Shown here: positions 12,008 to 22,632 of the stretch, one piece after another
Layout: each line of letters opens with the position of its first letter
Position numbering within the stretch: the first letter of the stretch is position 1
Notes under the pieces: model-generated
Told to the model about the DNA's origin: nothing
What the model saw: the letters and a program-made list of their open reading frames with translations, nothing else
Databases searched by the model: none
Program-made: the position numbers and the translations under genes
Origin: Diphasiastrum complanatum
Taxonomy: Eukaryota; Streptophyta; Lycopodiopsida; Lycopodiales; Lycopodiaceae
DNA: 64,000 nucleotides
NCBI GenBank assembly: GCA_029204225.1
Contig: CM055101.1
Coordinates: 29,067,475-29,131,474 of the forward strand
Direction of reading: 5' to 3'

Positions 12008-12284
12008 ATCTATCGCCAAAATGGCATTCGCACAAAGAATACAATCGATCCATAACCACCCTCCCTTTATAGTTGGCGATTATGTTCCCTTGAGAATCCA
12101 CATCATAATAAAAATTTGTGGATGACTCTTCGGTAGGGGCGGGAGCTACGGCTGCTTGTGAGGTACCACCCTCGAGGTCTTGGCTAAGCATACTTTGCAA
12201 TTGTGTTTTTTATTTAGGAGTTAGCGATGCATAGAGATTTGAAACATAATCTTCCGAGCTCTCGCCACTGCCGGACCCCGACAT
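12008..12284 (-). pseudogene. CACTA-associated ORF1, copy B (fused to copia RNase H)
   Basis: The start codon at 12284 begins MSGSGSGESSEDYV, parallel to the 62 kb copy. Then come LTPK, a TAA stop in place of the Gln codon seen in the other two copies, LQSMLSQ, SSTNFYYDVDSQGNIIAN and CHFGDRLFG. Homology to the other copies ends at the same protein position, HFGD(K/R)LF, where copia RNase H begins. Copy A also breaks at this point, so the shared breakpoint may mark an exon or element boundary. The single nonsense codon means no full product. Confidence 0.75.
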
Positions 12285-12640
12285 GATTACTACATTCATA
12301 AACATACAATGTATTACAATAAAGCCTAATATATTGAAATGAAGTAGAAAAATGAAAATTGCCTACAAAACTCTAATGTATATTAGAGTTAGACTTTCAA
12401 CAAAAAAAAAATGGATAGATGTGTGTTTATAACCTGCAACAAGATGCAAAATAATCATATAAGAATCCACGTACAAGAACCAAAACATGAGTATCAAACA
12501 ATAATATGCATATAGGAATCATGCTATCTAAATATCGAAAGATAAGAATCAACATATTTTCAAATTGACTAGGTTTATATTATTTATGTTTTGTACTTGT
12601 GCATATATGCAGTTTATCACAAGGAGATGAATTACATTCA
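12285..12640 (-). promoter_or_regulatory. ORF1 leader/upstream region, shared with 61.9-62.18 kb
   Basis: The DNA upstream of ORF1 copy B matches, on the opposite strand, the DNA upstream of ORF1 at 62178. Shared features include the stretch coding for ...GTACTTGTGCATATATG, TGATTATTTTGCATCTTG and TGTATGTTTATGAATG just before the ATG. Conservation of about 350 bases of non-coding upstream DNA in two copies suggests the 5' UTR or promoter of the ORF1 gene moved with it. Confidence 0.55.
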
Positions 12641-12834
12641 AATCTGTAATTTGTAGAGACAAATTGCTCCTAATTAATAAAAACTTTCCAGGCTTCAAAC
12701 CCGGATAAACTTTGATGACATATTCTTTTAGGAAATTGCATGAATTTATTACTTTAATGAATTGAGTAACAGCCATTAATACTTGTAGAACTAAGAATCT
12801 TCTATGAACCATGTTTAATGGTATTATGGACACT

Positions 12835-13260
12835 GACCTTTCTTTGAAGGGATGTGCAGGTACACACGAATGTACCTGAAGAATCAGAACAAGAATAAGA
12901 AACCCTCTAGGCTTAAGGACTGACCTCTCTTTGAGGGTATGTGCAGGTACTCGAAGAAAGTGCCTAAAGAACAAGAATTGAAACAAGAAGCTTTCTAAGC
13001 TTAAGACAGTAAACAAGAAGACATTTGACAAAGTCTATAAAGAAGGCTCAGAAGAGTCTATAAAGAAGGCTTATCTCTAAGTCTATAATGAAGGCTCAGA
13101 AGAGTCTATAATGAAGGCTTAGTGGAGTTTATAAAGATCAAGAATAGGCCAAGGGAGTGATCACCCTTTTGGCCCTATTCACCATGATTGAGGATGGGCA
13201 ACCTCTAGAAAATAAGTGCCAATGAGCATGATTGAGGATGGGCAACCTCTAGAAAAAAGG
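12835..13260 (+). repeat. Three adjacent minisatellites
   Basis: First, two copies of an about 85-base unit at 12835-13005, both containing TTTGA(A)GG...TGTGCAGGTAC. Second, about five units of 19-25 bases based on GTCTATAAAGAAGGCTCAGAA at 13030-13135. Third, two copies of an about 45-base unit at about 13180-13258 containing ATGATTGAGGATGGGCAACC. No coding sequence. Confidence 0.8.
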
Positions 13261-13639
13261 GCCTATGAATTAATGGACATCATGCAAAAACGAGATGGAC
13301 ATATACCTTGGTTCTTCCTTAGGAAGATTGCACTTGGGTAAAATCCCAAGTTGTAACCATAAAAAATTATATGTAATCAAAAGTCAAGATCACACCTTGT
13401 ACCGCAGACCTCCCACCTACTTTTCCACATGCATTCTCGGCTATTTGACAACTAGAGTGGGGCACCCTCCTACACTCTCGCTTTATATGCCAAATCATCA
13501 TAATAACTCTCCCAAGCTAATACACATCACCCATTCACCATCTCTAACTAATACACCTCATCCATGCACTCCATTCCAACCTAAGTCTAATCGGAGTCTT
13601 CCTCACACCTCATGCCCAGTTTTTACAGTCCATCATAAA
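13261..13639. other. No gene seen
   Basis: AT-rich with C-rich patches near 13440-13620. The longest frame lacks any recognisable domain and has codon use like random sequence. Confidence 0.4.
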
Positions 13640-14098
13640 GATGAAATGAAGATTAGATGAGATTCTATCAAAGACTTATCTAATCCAGTTGATTTTCACC
13701 ATATTTGGACAAAAACATGGCTAAATCTCACTCACACTTCTTGATGGTTTGATAAGACCTGTAAATTACTTTAAGAGGATTTGTTTTTGGCCTAGATTAA
13801 TTAGATCTCATGAAACTAAGTCAAATCTAATCAATGGCACTTGATCTTGGTAACTTTTCCTAGAAACCGTATCAAGATGAAATAGAATCCATTTTTATGG
13901 ATCAAAGGTACATTGAACATTATATGTAGGTCCATAGGTGCCCACATGTAAGGACAGTATGGATCTTGACCCTCACCAAGTTTGGGACCAAATCCCCTCC
14001 TGAAAATATAGTTTCAAACTCACCATGTCACCAAAACATCCTAAAAATGGATTTGTATTTGATCAATCAATAGCTTCTTGCACTTGGCTCTGATACCA
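13640..14098 (-). mobile_element. Ty1/copia 5' leader with primer-binding site
   Basis: On the minus strand TGGTATCAGAGCC at 14098-14086 matches the usual plant copia primer-binding site, complementary to initiator Met tRNA. The leader at 13640-13830 matches the leader upstream of the gag fragment at 38289-38954 (see 39080-39255), sharing CCTAGATTAATTAGATCTCA and TCTC(A/C)CTCACACTTCTTGATG. The gag itself is missing here. The LTR should extend upward from about 14100, but its outer end is not defined. Confidence 0.7.
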
Positions 14099-14440
14099 CG
14101 TGAAATTATAGTACTTTAGGATCGTAAATGTATCTACACAAGACCTACAAGAGTGATTGGGTGTTTGCTAATCAATCTATTGCAAAAACTAGACACACAA
14201 ATTGATCTAGAATAGTAAATTGACACTTAACAACCAAGAACAATCATAAAGTGTTGATCAAATGATGAAACCCGACTCCACATGTGTGAACCACAGGCTG
14301 TAGTATGGTGTGCATATAGAGAATTAAGTACAAATTACTTGATTGCATTTGGATCATAAAAACTCAATGTACAATGTGGAGTAGCTATTATGTGCATAAT
14401 ATAGGTTAGCTATTATGTGCATAATATAGTCTGTGGCTGT

Positions 14441-14795
14441 AAAAAATCATAACTTTTGAACGGAAGCTCGGATTGAGACGATTATGGTGCCATTAGAAAG
14501 CCATCGACGAGAGCTTTTGAACGTCACCCAACAGTTCCGAGCTACAATGAAGAATTTATGGCCAGTCAAAGTTTTGGTCGGTCAACACTTGGTCAACCCG
14601 ATATCTCTTGCAAGAGCAGTTGCAAGAGATATCGGGTTGACCAAGTGTTGAACGACCAAAACTTTGACTGGCCATAAATTCTTCACCATAGCTCGGAACT
14701 GGGTCATCTTGATGTCATTGAAAAGCTCTTGTCGAGGGCTTTCTAATGGCACTGTAATCGTCTCAATCAGAGCTGTCGTTCAAAAGCTACATTAT
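14441..14795. repeat. Long foldback element (about 355 bp hairpin)
   Basis: Left arm about 14441-14612, right arm about 14621-14795, with an 8-base loop. The inner 75 or so bases pair almost perfectly, with one mismatch, through TCTCTTGCA / TGCAAGAGA. The outer parts pair with about 80-90 percent identity. No coding frame is present. A short direct duplication (GTTAGCTATTATGTGCATAA, two copies) lies just to the left at about 14380-14430. It could be a MITE/foldback transposon or an inverted duplication able to give hairpin RNA. Confidence 0.85.
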
Positions 14796-15009
14796 TTTTT
14801 GCTGAGTTGCATACTATACTACAGATAAAATGGCTTATTTACGGGCTGCCCGTGACGCAAAATTACAATTCTTCTAAAAAGAAAACAAAATTAATTTGAA
14901 GGAGATACATTACATAGATTTCAAATTTGAGTGTTTTGATTGGACCATGTGAAAGAAAATTTTGAGAAAAACATAAAAAATATATTTTTTAAAGACCCCT
15001 TTTGTGCTC

Positions 15010-15400
15010 CAGTTTTCTCTAATGCGTGGGCGTCCGACGGATTTTCAAAAATTTCATAATCTGTCACAATTTGACGTGTTGGAATCCAAATCTGGACGTC
15101 CGGCGACCGGGAAATTGTGGTGACAACCCATTTTCAAAGTATACGTTGGAATCCGACATGACGGATTCTGACATGCCAATGTGGATATGACGTGTAACAT
15201 ACATAAAATAAAAAAAAATACGTGTCTGTTGACATGGACGTCGGAATCAGCAATCCGAAATGAATGACAAGGTATTTGACGTTTGACGTCCGACGAGTTC
15301 AGAGGTCTGACCGACACGGACATCGAAATCCGACGTACATTTTACCCGTCGGATTCCGATGTCTGATATTTTTTCACGAAATCATGATTCTAGATCATTC
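15010..15400. repeat. ACGT-core motif array (CACTA subterminal-like)
   Basis: This stretch is packed with ACGT-core and related motifs: three GACGTC sites, several TCCGACGT/TTGACGT variants and repeated GGAATCCGACA/TCGGATTCC forms on both strands. A similar array lies just inside the CACTA terminus at 53.4 kb. In both places the array is followed by a TCACT(C/A)...TTCTGTT-like segment. Subterminal repeats bound by TnpA are typical of CACTA elements, so this is likely a CACTA end region that lacks a visible CACTA tip here. Confidence 0.55.
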
Positions 15401-15579
15401 CCATCACTCTGTTTTCAGTGAGCATTGGAGCGATTGGAGCGATTGAAGCCTGTCGCTTGGAGTGATTGAAGTCTCTAGAGCTTGGAGCTTGGAGCAGTTG
15501 GAAGTTGGTTTTTTGAAAGTTTTTGGAGTTTTTGTGAAATAAAAGAAAGGGAAGATAGGAAAGAGAGAGAGAGAGAAAA

Positions 15580-17275
<1,696 letters not shown>

Positions 17276-17330
17276 GTAGTAGATAAATAGTTAGTGTTTG
17301 ATTATAATTGAATATCAGATTTATAATTTG

Positions 17331-17649
17331 ACGGTGGCTTTGGTCGTAAACAGTGTGTTGTCTGTAGATTTAAACGTAAATTGTAACTCTGTAGAAATGA
17401 ACGTAATGAGAAAAATGCAAAGATCTTCACCAACGTCATTTCCTTACATTTGAGGCATCTGGCATTTTGTGAAAAACCCAAAGTGAGTGAAAATCACAAA
17501 AGACGAGAATCCTGAAAATGCTGACACTGTGAGTCATTTTTGAGTAGTTATGCAGACTGTGTAAAAATATGAAGAAATCTACAGGTCTGGATAATAGTTG
17601 GACGATGAATAAAATGTAGATTAGTCGATTAGTAGGAGAATAATCATAA
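17331..17649 (-). mobile_element. Ty1/copia 3' LTR, partial
   Basis: Matches the outer third of the full LTR at 30996-32013: shared GGTGGCTTTGGTCGTAAA, CCAACGTCATTTCCTTA, ATCTGGCATTTTG and GATTAGTAGGAGAAT. A polypurine tract (AAGGGGGAGT on minus) lies next to its inner end at 17650-17660. The LTR is cut at about 17330, where the GA/GT field begins. Confidence 0.8.
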
Positions 17650-17658
17650 TACTCCCCC

Positions 17659-18748
17659 TTAATCTGAATCCATGAATGCCTTGACCTTCAAATTTAGTTC
17701 TGCACAGAACTTTTTGTGTATATCCAAGCTTAATGCTTTGGTAAAAATATCTGTTGTCAAATCTTGCATTCGATAGTACTGCAATCTAACCTCTTTGTCA
17801 AGAACTTTGCTTCTGACATAGTGATACTTGAGTTCAATGTGCTTATTTCTAGAATGAAATCTAGGGTTGGCTAACAAGACAATCACACTTTGATTATCAC
17901 AAAATAATAATGTGGGAGCATATTGATTCAAACTGATATCTGAAAGTAAGTTTCTCAACCAAATTGTTTCCTTTGTAGCTTGTGAGGCTTCGATATACTC
18001 TAGAAGGTAAAGCTATTGAAGATTGCTTGCGATTGTTCCAAGAAATAGGACCATTGTTGAGGAAGAATGTAAAACCAGAAATAGATTTACAAGTGTCTAC
18101 ATCTCCTGCCCAACTTGCCCAATGAGTAAATTGAGTTTGTCCTTGTCGACTGCTCCATAACAAATGCAAAAGTCCATAGTAGCGCGAAGATATCTCATGA
18201 CTCTAATAAGAGCCTTCCAATATCACACCAGGGTTGGTCATATACTGACTTAAGGAGCTGACTGCAAAAGCTATGTGTGGCCTGGTACAGATCATTGTGT
18301 ACATAAGAGATCCTATTATTGAATGATAAGGATACTCACGCATCTGCTCCTCCTATTCAATTGTTTGGAGACACTGGTCCTTTGACAATTTGAGACCTGG
18401 TTCCATTGGTGAGAGAGCTAACTTGCAATTAACTAGATTATATCTGACTAACATATTGTAGATGTACCTCTGCTAAGTAATGTAGATCAACTTTCAATTT
18501 GTCTCTGTGGATTTGAATTCCAAGGCATAAGTGAGCTTTGCCTACATCGGTCATGTTGAATTCAGAATATAGCATTGTTTTGCCTTCTTTTATCAGATCA
18601 ATATTGTTGCCGAAGAGCAACGTGTCGTCCACATATAAAGTGATAATGATAGAAGATTGTTGCACTGTCTCGAAGTAAACATTCGAATCTGAAGAGCTTG
18701 GTCTGTAGTCGTGATCAATAAGAAAAGTATTGATCCTTTGAAACCATG
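17659..18748 (-). pseudogene. Ty1/copia reverse transcriptase (C-terminal) and RNase H
   Basis: The minus strand shows IITLYVDDTLLFGNN (the copia YVDD catalytic motif) near 18640, LCLGIQIHRD, GSLMYTMICTRPHIAFAV near 18300, then RNase H with WAGDVDTCKSISGFTF, FCDNQSVIVLLANPRFHSRN, KHIELKYHYVR and DIFTKALSLD to the polypurine tract. Stops and frame changes occur near 18440, 18190 and 17960. Upstream RT sequence ends at about 18748, where a plus-strand copia-derived unit is inserted. The element resumes as gag at 21452, but protease, integrase and half of RT are missing, so insertion was accompanied by deletion or the host copy was already internally deleted. Confidence 0.88.
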
Positions 18749-19490
18749 CTCAAGGGTATTTTGCAAATGAATGTTTGAAGAAGCAAAGAGATGAAGGTAG
18801 CAAACAAATCAACTTTACTACTAATGATGAGGATCTAGGTGGTGGTGATTCTCTTTTGATGTGTTCTTCAAGTCCAATATCAAATGAAGGTGACAAAGAT
18901 TCACGGTGGATTGATAGTGGAGCTAGTTCACACATGACTAGTCACAAGGAGTTCTTTACTTCTTTGGTCACTTATGATGGAGCCAAGAAAGCAATTCACA
19001 TGGCCAATGGTGGTGAGTGTGTGATTGAAGGTATTGGTTCAATTCCTATTTGTCTCTCCACTAATAGGAAAGCAAGACTTGATGGTGTTCTTTACATTCC
19101 TGAACTTTCAAAGAATTTGCTAAGTGTTGGTCAAATGATAGAGAAAGGATACATGGTAAAGTTTGGTGGTGATGCTTGCTTCATTACAAAGGAAGAAATC
19201 TTGGTTGCTAGGGGCAATAAACAAGGTAGAATTTTCAAGCTTGATGCTTTTGTTATGGCTAACAAAAAGGATGGAATGGAAAAGAAGATTGGTCTCAACT
19301 TTCCAAAGCTACCTTTTAGCATCAATAAGATTGGTGGATCTTATGCAAAGTCTAAAAGGCTTCCTTATGCTAGATCTAGGTCAAGATCTAATATGCTTCT
19401 TGGAGATGTTCATCTTTGTGCTAACTTGGCTAGTCTCGAGGATAATGATGGTGTTTCAATGGTTTTTCATGGCAAGTGCAAGCATGCAAA
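18749..19490 (+). pseudogene. Ty1/copia gag zinc knuckle and protease (nested, plus strand)
   Basis: The open frame enters inside the gag zinc knuckle (KGYFANECLKKQRDEG) and continues through an acidic linker to the aspartic protease motif WIDSGASSHMTSHKEFF, then NLLSVGQMIEKGYMVKFGG. It is nearly identical in protein to the gag-protease of the minus-strand element at 45228-46265 over the shared part, so both belong to one family. The frame stays open to 19779, but after about 19490 the plausible coding frame shifts. GAG-pre-integrase, integrase and RT do not follow. Instead there is unrecognised coding sequence. Confidence 0.85.
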
Positions 19491-20189
19491 GGTAAGGAAA
19501 GAGCTAACTTCATCAATGGAGGTGGTGAAGGTTCTTCCTTGGAAAAGATTGTTGTTAATGATTTCTTTGATCATATGGAAAAGGATGTTGCTAGGTGCAT
19601 GCATGAAGGAGGTGGTTCTTCTACATTCTTTTGTTATGATTCCAAAAAATTCATTTTTCCAGCAAGTAGAGTCACATGTCTTCATAAAGAGAGTAGATCA
19701 AATGGTTCTATCAAGAGACTTGGTGAGGAAGATAGTCACAAGTCAAGAAGAAGAGAAGTATGTGAAGAATTCAAAGTAGGATGTACTTTGAATGATGTCA
19801 TTGTGAATGATAGTGAGGAAGAAGCATTATCATATGAGTCATTACCTAAAACATTGAGTAGAAATTCTTGTTTGAAAAAAGAGAGTACTTCAATCATCCT
19901 TATGTTGAAGGTACTAATCATTTTTTTCATGGCTTCTAATATTTTTGAGGTTTCTACTTCTTATGATGCAATCATTAAGAGGGAGCCTTATGAAGGAAAG
20001 AGCAATGAAAGATTGGTTATTAGGAAGATCCAAGGCATGGATCTCACATCTTTTCATCAACTCAAAGGATTCTATGATTGTGAATTGATCACTCATGATC
20101 GAGATGGCAAAAGGTTGGTTGGAGAAGACTACATGGAGCAAATCGAGAGGCAATTTCTTCTTCAAGGCAAGGGAAGATCATATGTTTGA
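19476..20189 (+). CDS. Unrecognised ORF inside copia-derived unit (part 1)
   Basis: A 237-residue open frame that continues the nested copia coding region after an apparent shift near 19490. It is hydrophilic and Ser/Glu/Lys-rich, with EKIVVNDFFDHMEKDVARC, KSRRREVCEEFKVGC, then a short hydrophobic segment (MLKVLIIFFMASNIF, about residue 145-160) and RKIQGMDLTSFHQLKGFYD. I do not recognise a domain. It is not integrase or RT. The coding-like composition over 2.4 kb with only two apparent frame changes argues that it was translated recently. It could be a captured host segment or an extra ORF of a non-autonomous copia. Confidence 0.5.
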   Translation: MQACKGKERANFINGGGEGSSLEKIVVNDFFDHMEKDVARCMHEGGGSSTFFCYDSKKFIFPASRVTCLHKESRSNGSIKRLGEEDSHKSRRREVCEEFKVGCTLNDVIVNDSEEEALSYESLPKTLSRNSCLKKESTSIILMLKVLIIFFMASNIFEVSTSYDAIIKREPYEGKSNERLVIRKIQGMDLTSFHQLKGFYDCELITHDRDGKRLVGEDYMEQIERQFLLQGKGRSYV

Positions 20190-21213
20190 GAGGGAGTATT
20201 TCCAGAGGTTCAGGTCTGAAGATATTCATATCTTTGATATCTTTGATGATCAAGAGAAAGGTAAGCAAGTGGAAGTGACACACTTTGCTTTACTCACATG
20301 TTTTGGAGAATTTTCTTGTGTAGATGATGCTATGCAAGTGGATATTGGTTCTCATGGTTTTCATACTAGAAAGGCAAGTAATGGATCTGGAAAACAAAGT
20401 ACGTTCAATGACTTTGATGGTCAAGAGGAATATCGAGAGGTTTGTCTCAAAGGGCTTCAACAACACAAAAGGAAAGGTGACAATTTGGAGCTAGTCGAGA
20501 GCATCAAAGGAGAGGTAATTGGAAAAGATGTTATGGATCTATTTTTGCAGCTTATTGAAGACTCAAGTAAGGTCAAAGGAGCAGCATGGAAGTGTTGTTC
20601 AAGTTTACTTTACTTGTTCTATCTCATGTTTGAGCTATTTCATGTGGATGTGTGCAAATTGTCAAGATATGGACAAACTAGCTACATTGTCTTGCAATAT
20701 CTTATTGTTGGAGTTGTACTAGCATTCTTGGCTGGCTTTGCTGATGGAAATGAAGCTAATGGAGGTTCATTATGTCACTCATTCATGGCCAAGTCATCAA
20801 GGTTTGATGATATCTTGTGGCAAGATGGAGATGGAGGCTCATTCATGGAGTTTTATGGTGGAGACATATCAAGAAAGGACAAAGTTGGAGGAGACAAGCA
20901 AGCAAATGGTCATCACTCACATTTATTGTCTGGTTTCTGTAATTTTCTAGAGAGTTCAAAGTTTGAAACATGGAGGAATCATTTCATTCACATTCTATTT
21001 GGTTCTTCATGTTCTAGTTATATCTTGATGTGTAAAATTGATGTAAGAAATAGTGAAGCATCCAATTTGGACACTATTCTTTATATCAATTATGAAATAT
21101 ACTTTAGAGCCTTAGAAAGAAGCTCTATACTTAGGATGGAGATCATTCTAAAGTTGGATCAAAGTTCTGTTGCACTATCTTGGTGTTATCTTGCAATCTC
21201 GTGTGTAGAATGA
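20095..21213 (+). CDS. Unrecognised ORF inside copia-derived unit (part 2)
   Basis: A 372-residue open frame that takes over from the preceding frame near 20150. It contains EREYFQRFRSEDIHIFDIF, LLTCFGEFSCVDDAMQ, a hydrophobic pair of segments around residues 168-220 (SLLYLFYLMFELF and YIVLQYLIVGVVLAFLAGF) that look membrane-spanning, then a Gly/Asp-rich part. Its last 15 codons run into LTR-derived sequence starting at about 21168. No domain is recognised. An env-like position (3' of the gag-protease, hydrophobic segments) is noted, but nothing else supports an envelope role. Confidence 0.5.
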   Translation: MIEMAKGWLEKTTWSKSRGNFFFKAREDHMFEREYFQRFRSEDIHIFDIFDDQEKGKQVEVTHFALLTCFGEFSCVDDAMQVDIGSHGFHTRKASNGSGKQSTFNDFDGQEEYREVCLKGLQQHKRKGDNLELVESIKGEVIGKDVMDLFLQLIEDSSKVKGAAWKCCSSLLYLFYLMFELFHVDVCKLSRYGQTSYIVLQYLIVGVVLAFLAGFADGNEANGGSLCHSFMAKSSRFDDILWQDGDGGSFMEFYGGDISRKDKVGGDKQANGHHSHLLSGFCNFLESSKFETWRNHFIHILFGSSCSSYILMCKIDVRNSEASNLDTILYINYEIYFRALERSSILRMEIILKLDQSSVALSWCYLAISCVE

Positions 21214-21451
21214 TCATTTATTGCTATTTTCGGTTCCACACATGTGAAATACAGTAGGGTACTATAATTGTACGGACAACAAACATATTTTATGTTTTGG
21301 TTCATGTTTGATCAATATCTCTTATAGTTTGCATCTCATTTTGTATGTAGATGCTGATTTTTCTACATTGGCAGGATTGTTGGTTTGCTCCTTATTGTAA
21401 CCAAGGATTAGGGACATGGATTGGATCTTGAATGATCTGAAATCCTTCACA
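21168..21451 (+). mobile_element. Ty1/copia LTR, R/U5-side fragment
   Basis: Matches, in plus orientation, the downstream part of the LTR at 46860-47512: GCACTATCTTGGTGTTATCT, ATGATCATTTATTGCTATTT, CACACATGTGAAATAC and the end ATGATCTGAAATCCTTCACA. The U3 side, including the CTATAAAAGG promoter, is not present. The sequence ends exactly at the family's terminal CA and then passes into the minus-strand copia gag. An LTR lacking U3 directly after a coding frame is unusual. Confidence 0.8.
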
Positions 21452-22280
21452 ATTCGATGTAGACTGCTTGGAGCTTTTATGCTTCTATCATTTTGAGCCC
21501 TTGTTGACATATAGAGCATGAGACGAAGAGGTAGACAGAATGTCTTGACTTATTCGATTATCTTCTTGTAGCAACATAGTGATATCTGGTAAGAGTTAAG
21601 TATGAGTGTGTCGTGATGATCATCACCCAGTTCTCATATGTAGAGGGCAAGCTTGAAAGTAATGTCATAATTCCGTCTTGATCGTCTATAACTGATCCGA
21701 CAGTGGCCATCTGTTACAAGAGATTCTTAAACTGGTTAATATGATTCTGAAGGGAATCATTGTTTGACATCTTGAGTGTGAAGAATTTTCATCGAAGATG
21801 TAACTTGGTAGTTATGTCTCTCACATCATATAGTGAGCTCAGGATGTCCCAAACTTCTTTCGAAGTTTTAGCTTAAGCTACGTGGCCAATCTGAGTATCT
21901 GATATATTGAGGATAATAAGTGCAAAAGCTTTACAATCCTTCAATTTCCATTTCGAGTATTTTGTGTCGTCTTCAAGCTTTACTTCGATACCTGTAACAA
22001 CATCCCACAACTCATTCACGATTAGCAAGGTCTTCATCTTAAATTATCATAAAAGATAATTGGATCCATTCAACTTGTCTGCGATAAGACTGACTTTACC
22101 TTGAGAATCCATCTGGAACTTTAGTATGTCGACGTTAAGAGAGATACCATGCTATGGAAAACAATTCTCTGATACCAAAAACAAATTGATTCGAATTGAA
22201 GAATAATTTGATATCGTGAAAGATATCAACAAGTACAAGAGCTCGCGCTCTGATAGAGTATTAGGCCTTGAAGAATCAAC
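21452..22280 (-). pseudogene. Ty1/copia gag (UBN2), degenerate
   Basis: Minus-strand translation gives gag motifs: ADKLNGSNYLLW, FKMKTLLIVNELWDVV, KLKDCKAFALIILNISDTQI, SKEVWDILSSLYDVRD and TKLHLR. Stops interrupt it at several places. It is the 5' part of the element whose RT/RNase H lies at 17659-18748. A close copy lies at 30096-30983. The order from 22292 downward is primer-binding site, leader, gag. Confidence 0.85.
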
Positions 22281-22292
22281 GCTCTAATACCA
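22281..22292 (-). other. Primer-binding site, degenerate
   Basis: On the minus strand TGGTATTAGAGC differs at one base from the standard TGGTATCAGAGC of the sister copy at 30984-30995. It directly follows the LTR end CCAACA. Confidence 0.75.
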
Positions 22293-22632
22293 TGTTGGAA
22301 AGAGCAATGTAAAAGATAGATAGAAGAGAATTGAATAAAACTAATTTGAATGACAAGAAAGAAATCTTATTGTGCGCAACAAAATAAACTATCTTCCTCT
22401 TTCTCTATGCATGACTACGCCTATCAATTTCGAACAAAACAATAGTGATAGAAATCATGATCAATCTTATAGTAACTAATTTTGAAATCATTAGTACTAT
22501 AGTGATTACGTAACCAAACATTTAAGCATTGAATTATCAGACAAATAGTCTGTCGCAAAAAATTACAAAAATACATATGTTTTGAGACAAAGCTGAACAC
22601 AATAAGAAGATAGTATTGATTCAGTATGAAAC
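22293..22632 (-). mobile_element. Ty1/copia 5' LTR, truncated
   Basis: Matches the first part of the full-length LTR at 30996-32013, beginning TGTTGGAAAGAGCA on plus. It is cut at about 22632, where gypsy RNase H sequence (AAATTGCTGACACCTAC) begins. Confidence 0.8.

Noticed and set aside
12549-13031. 160-residue minus-strand open frame
   Set aside because: It runs through a tandem minisatellite and AT-rich DNA, and its apparent internal repeats come from the 85-base repeat. No domain.
20095-21213. Retroviral-type envelope gene in the nested copia
   Set aside because: Only position and two hydrophobic segments support it. No signal peptide, cleavage site or heptad pattern was seen, so it is left as unrecognised.
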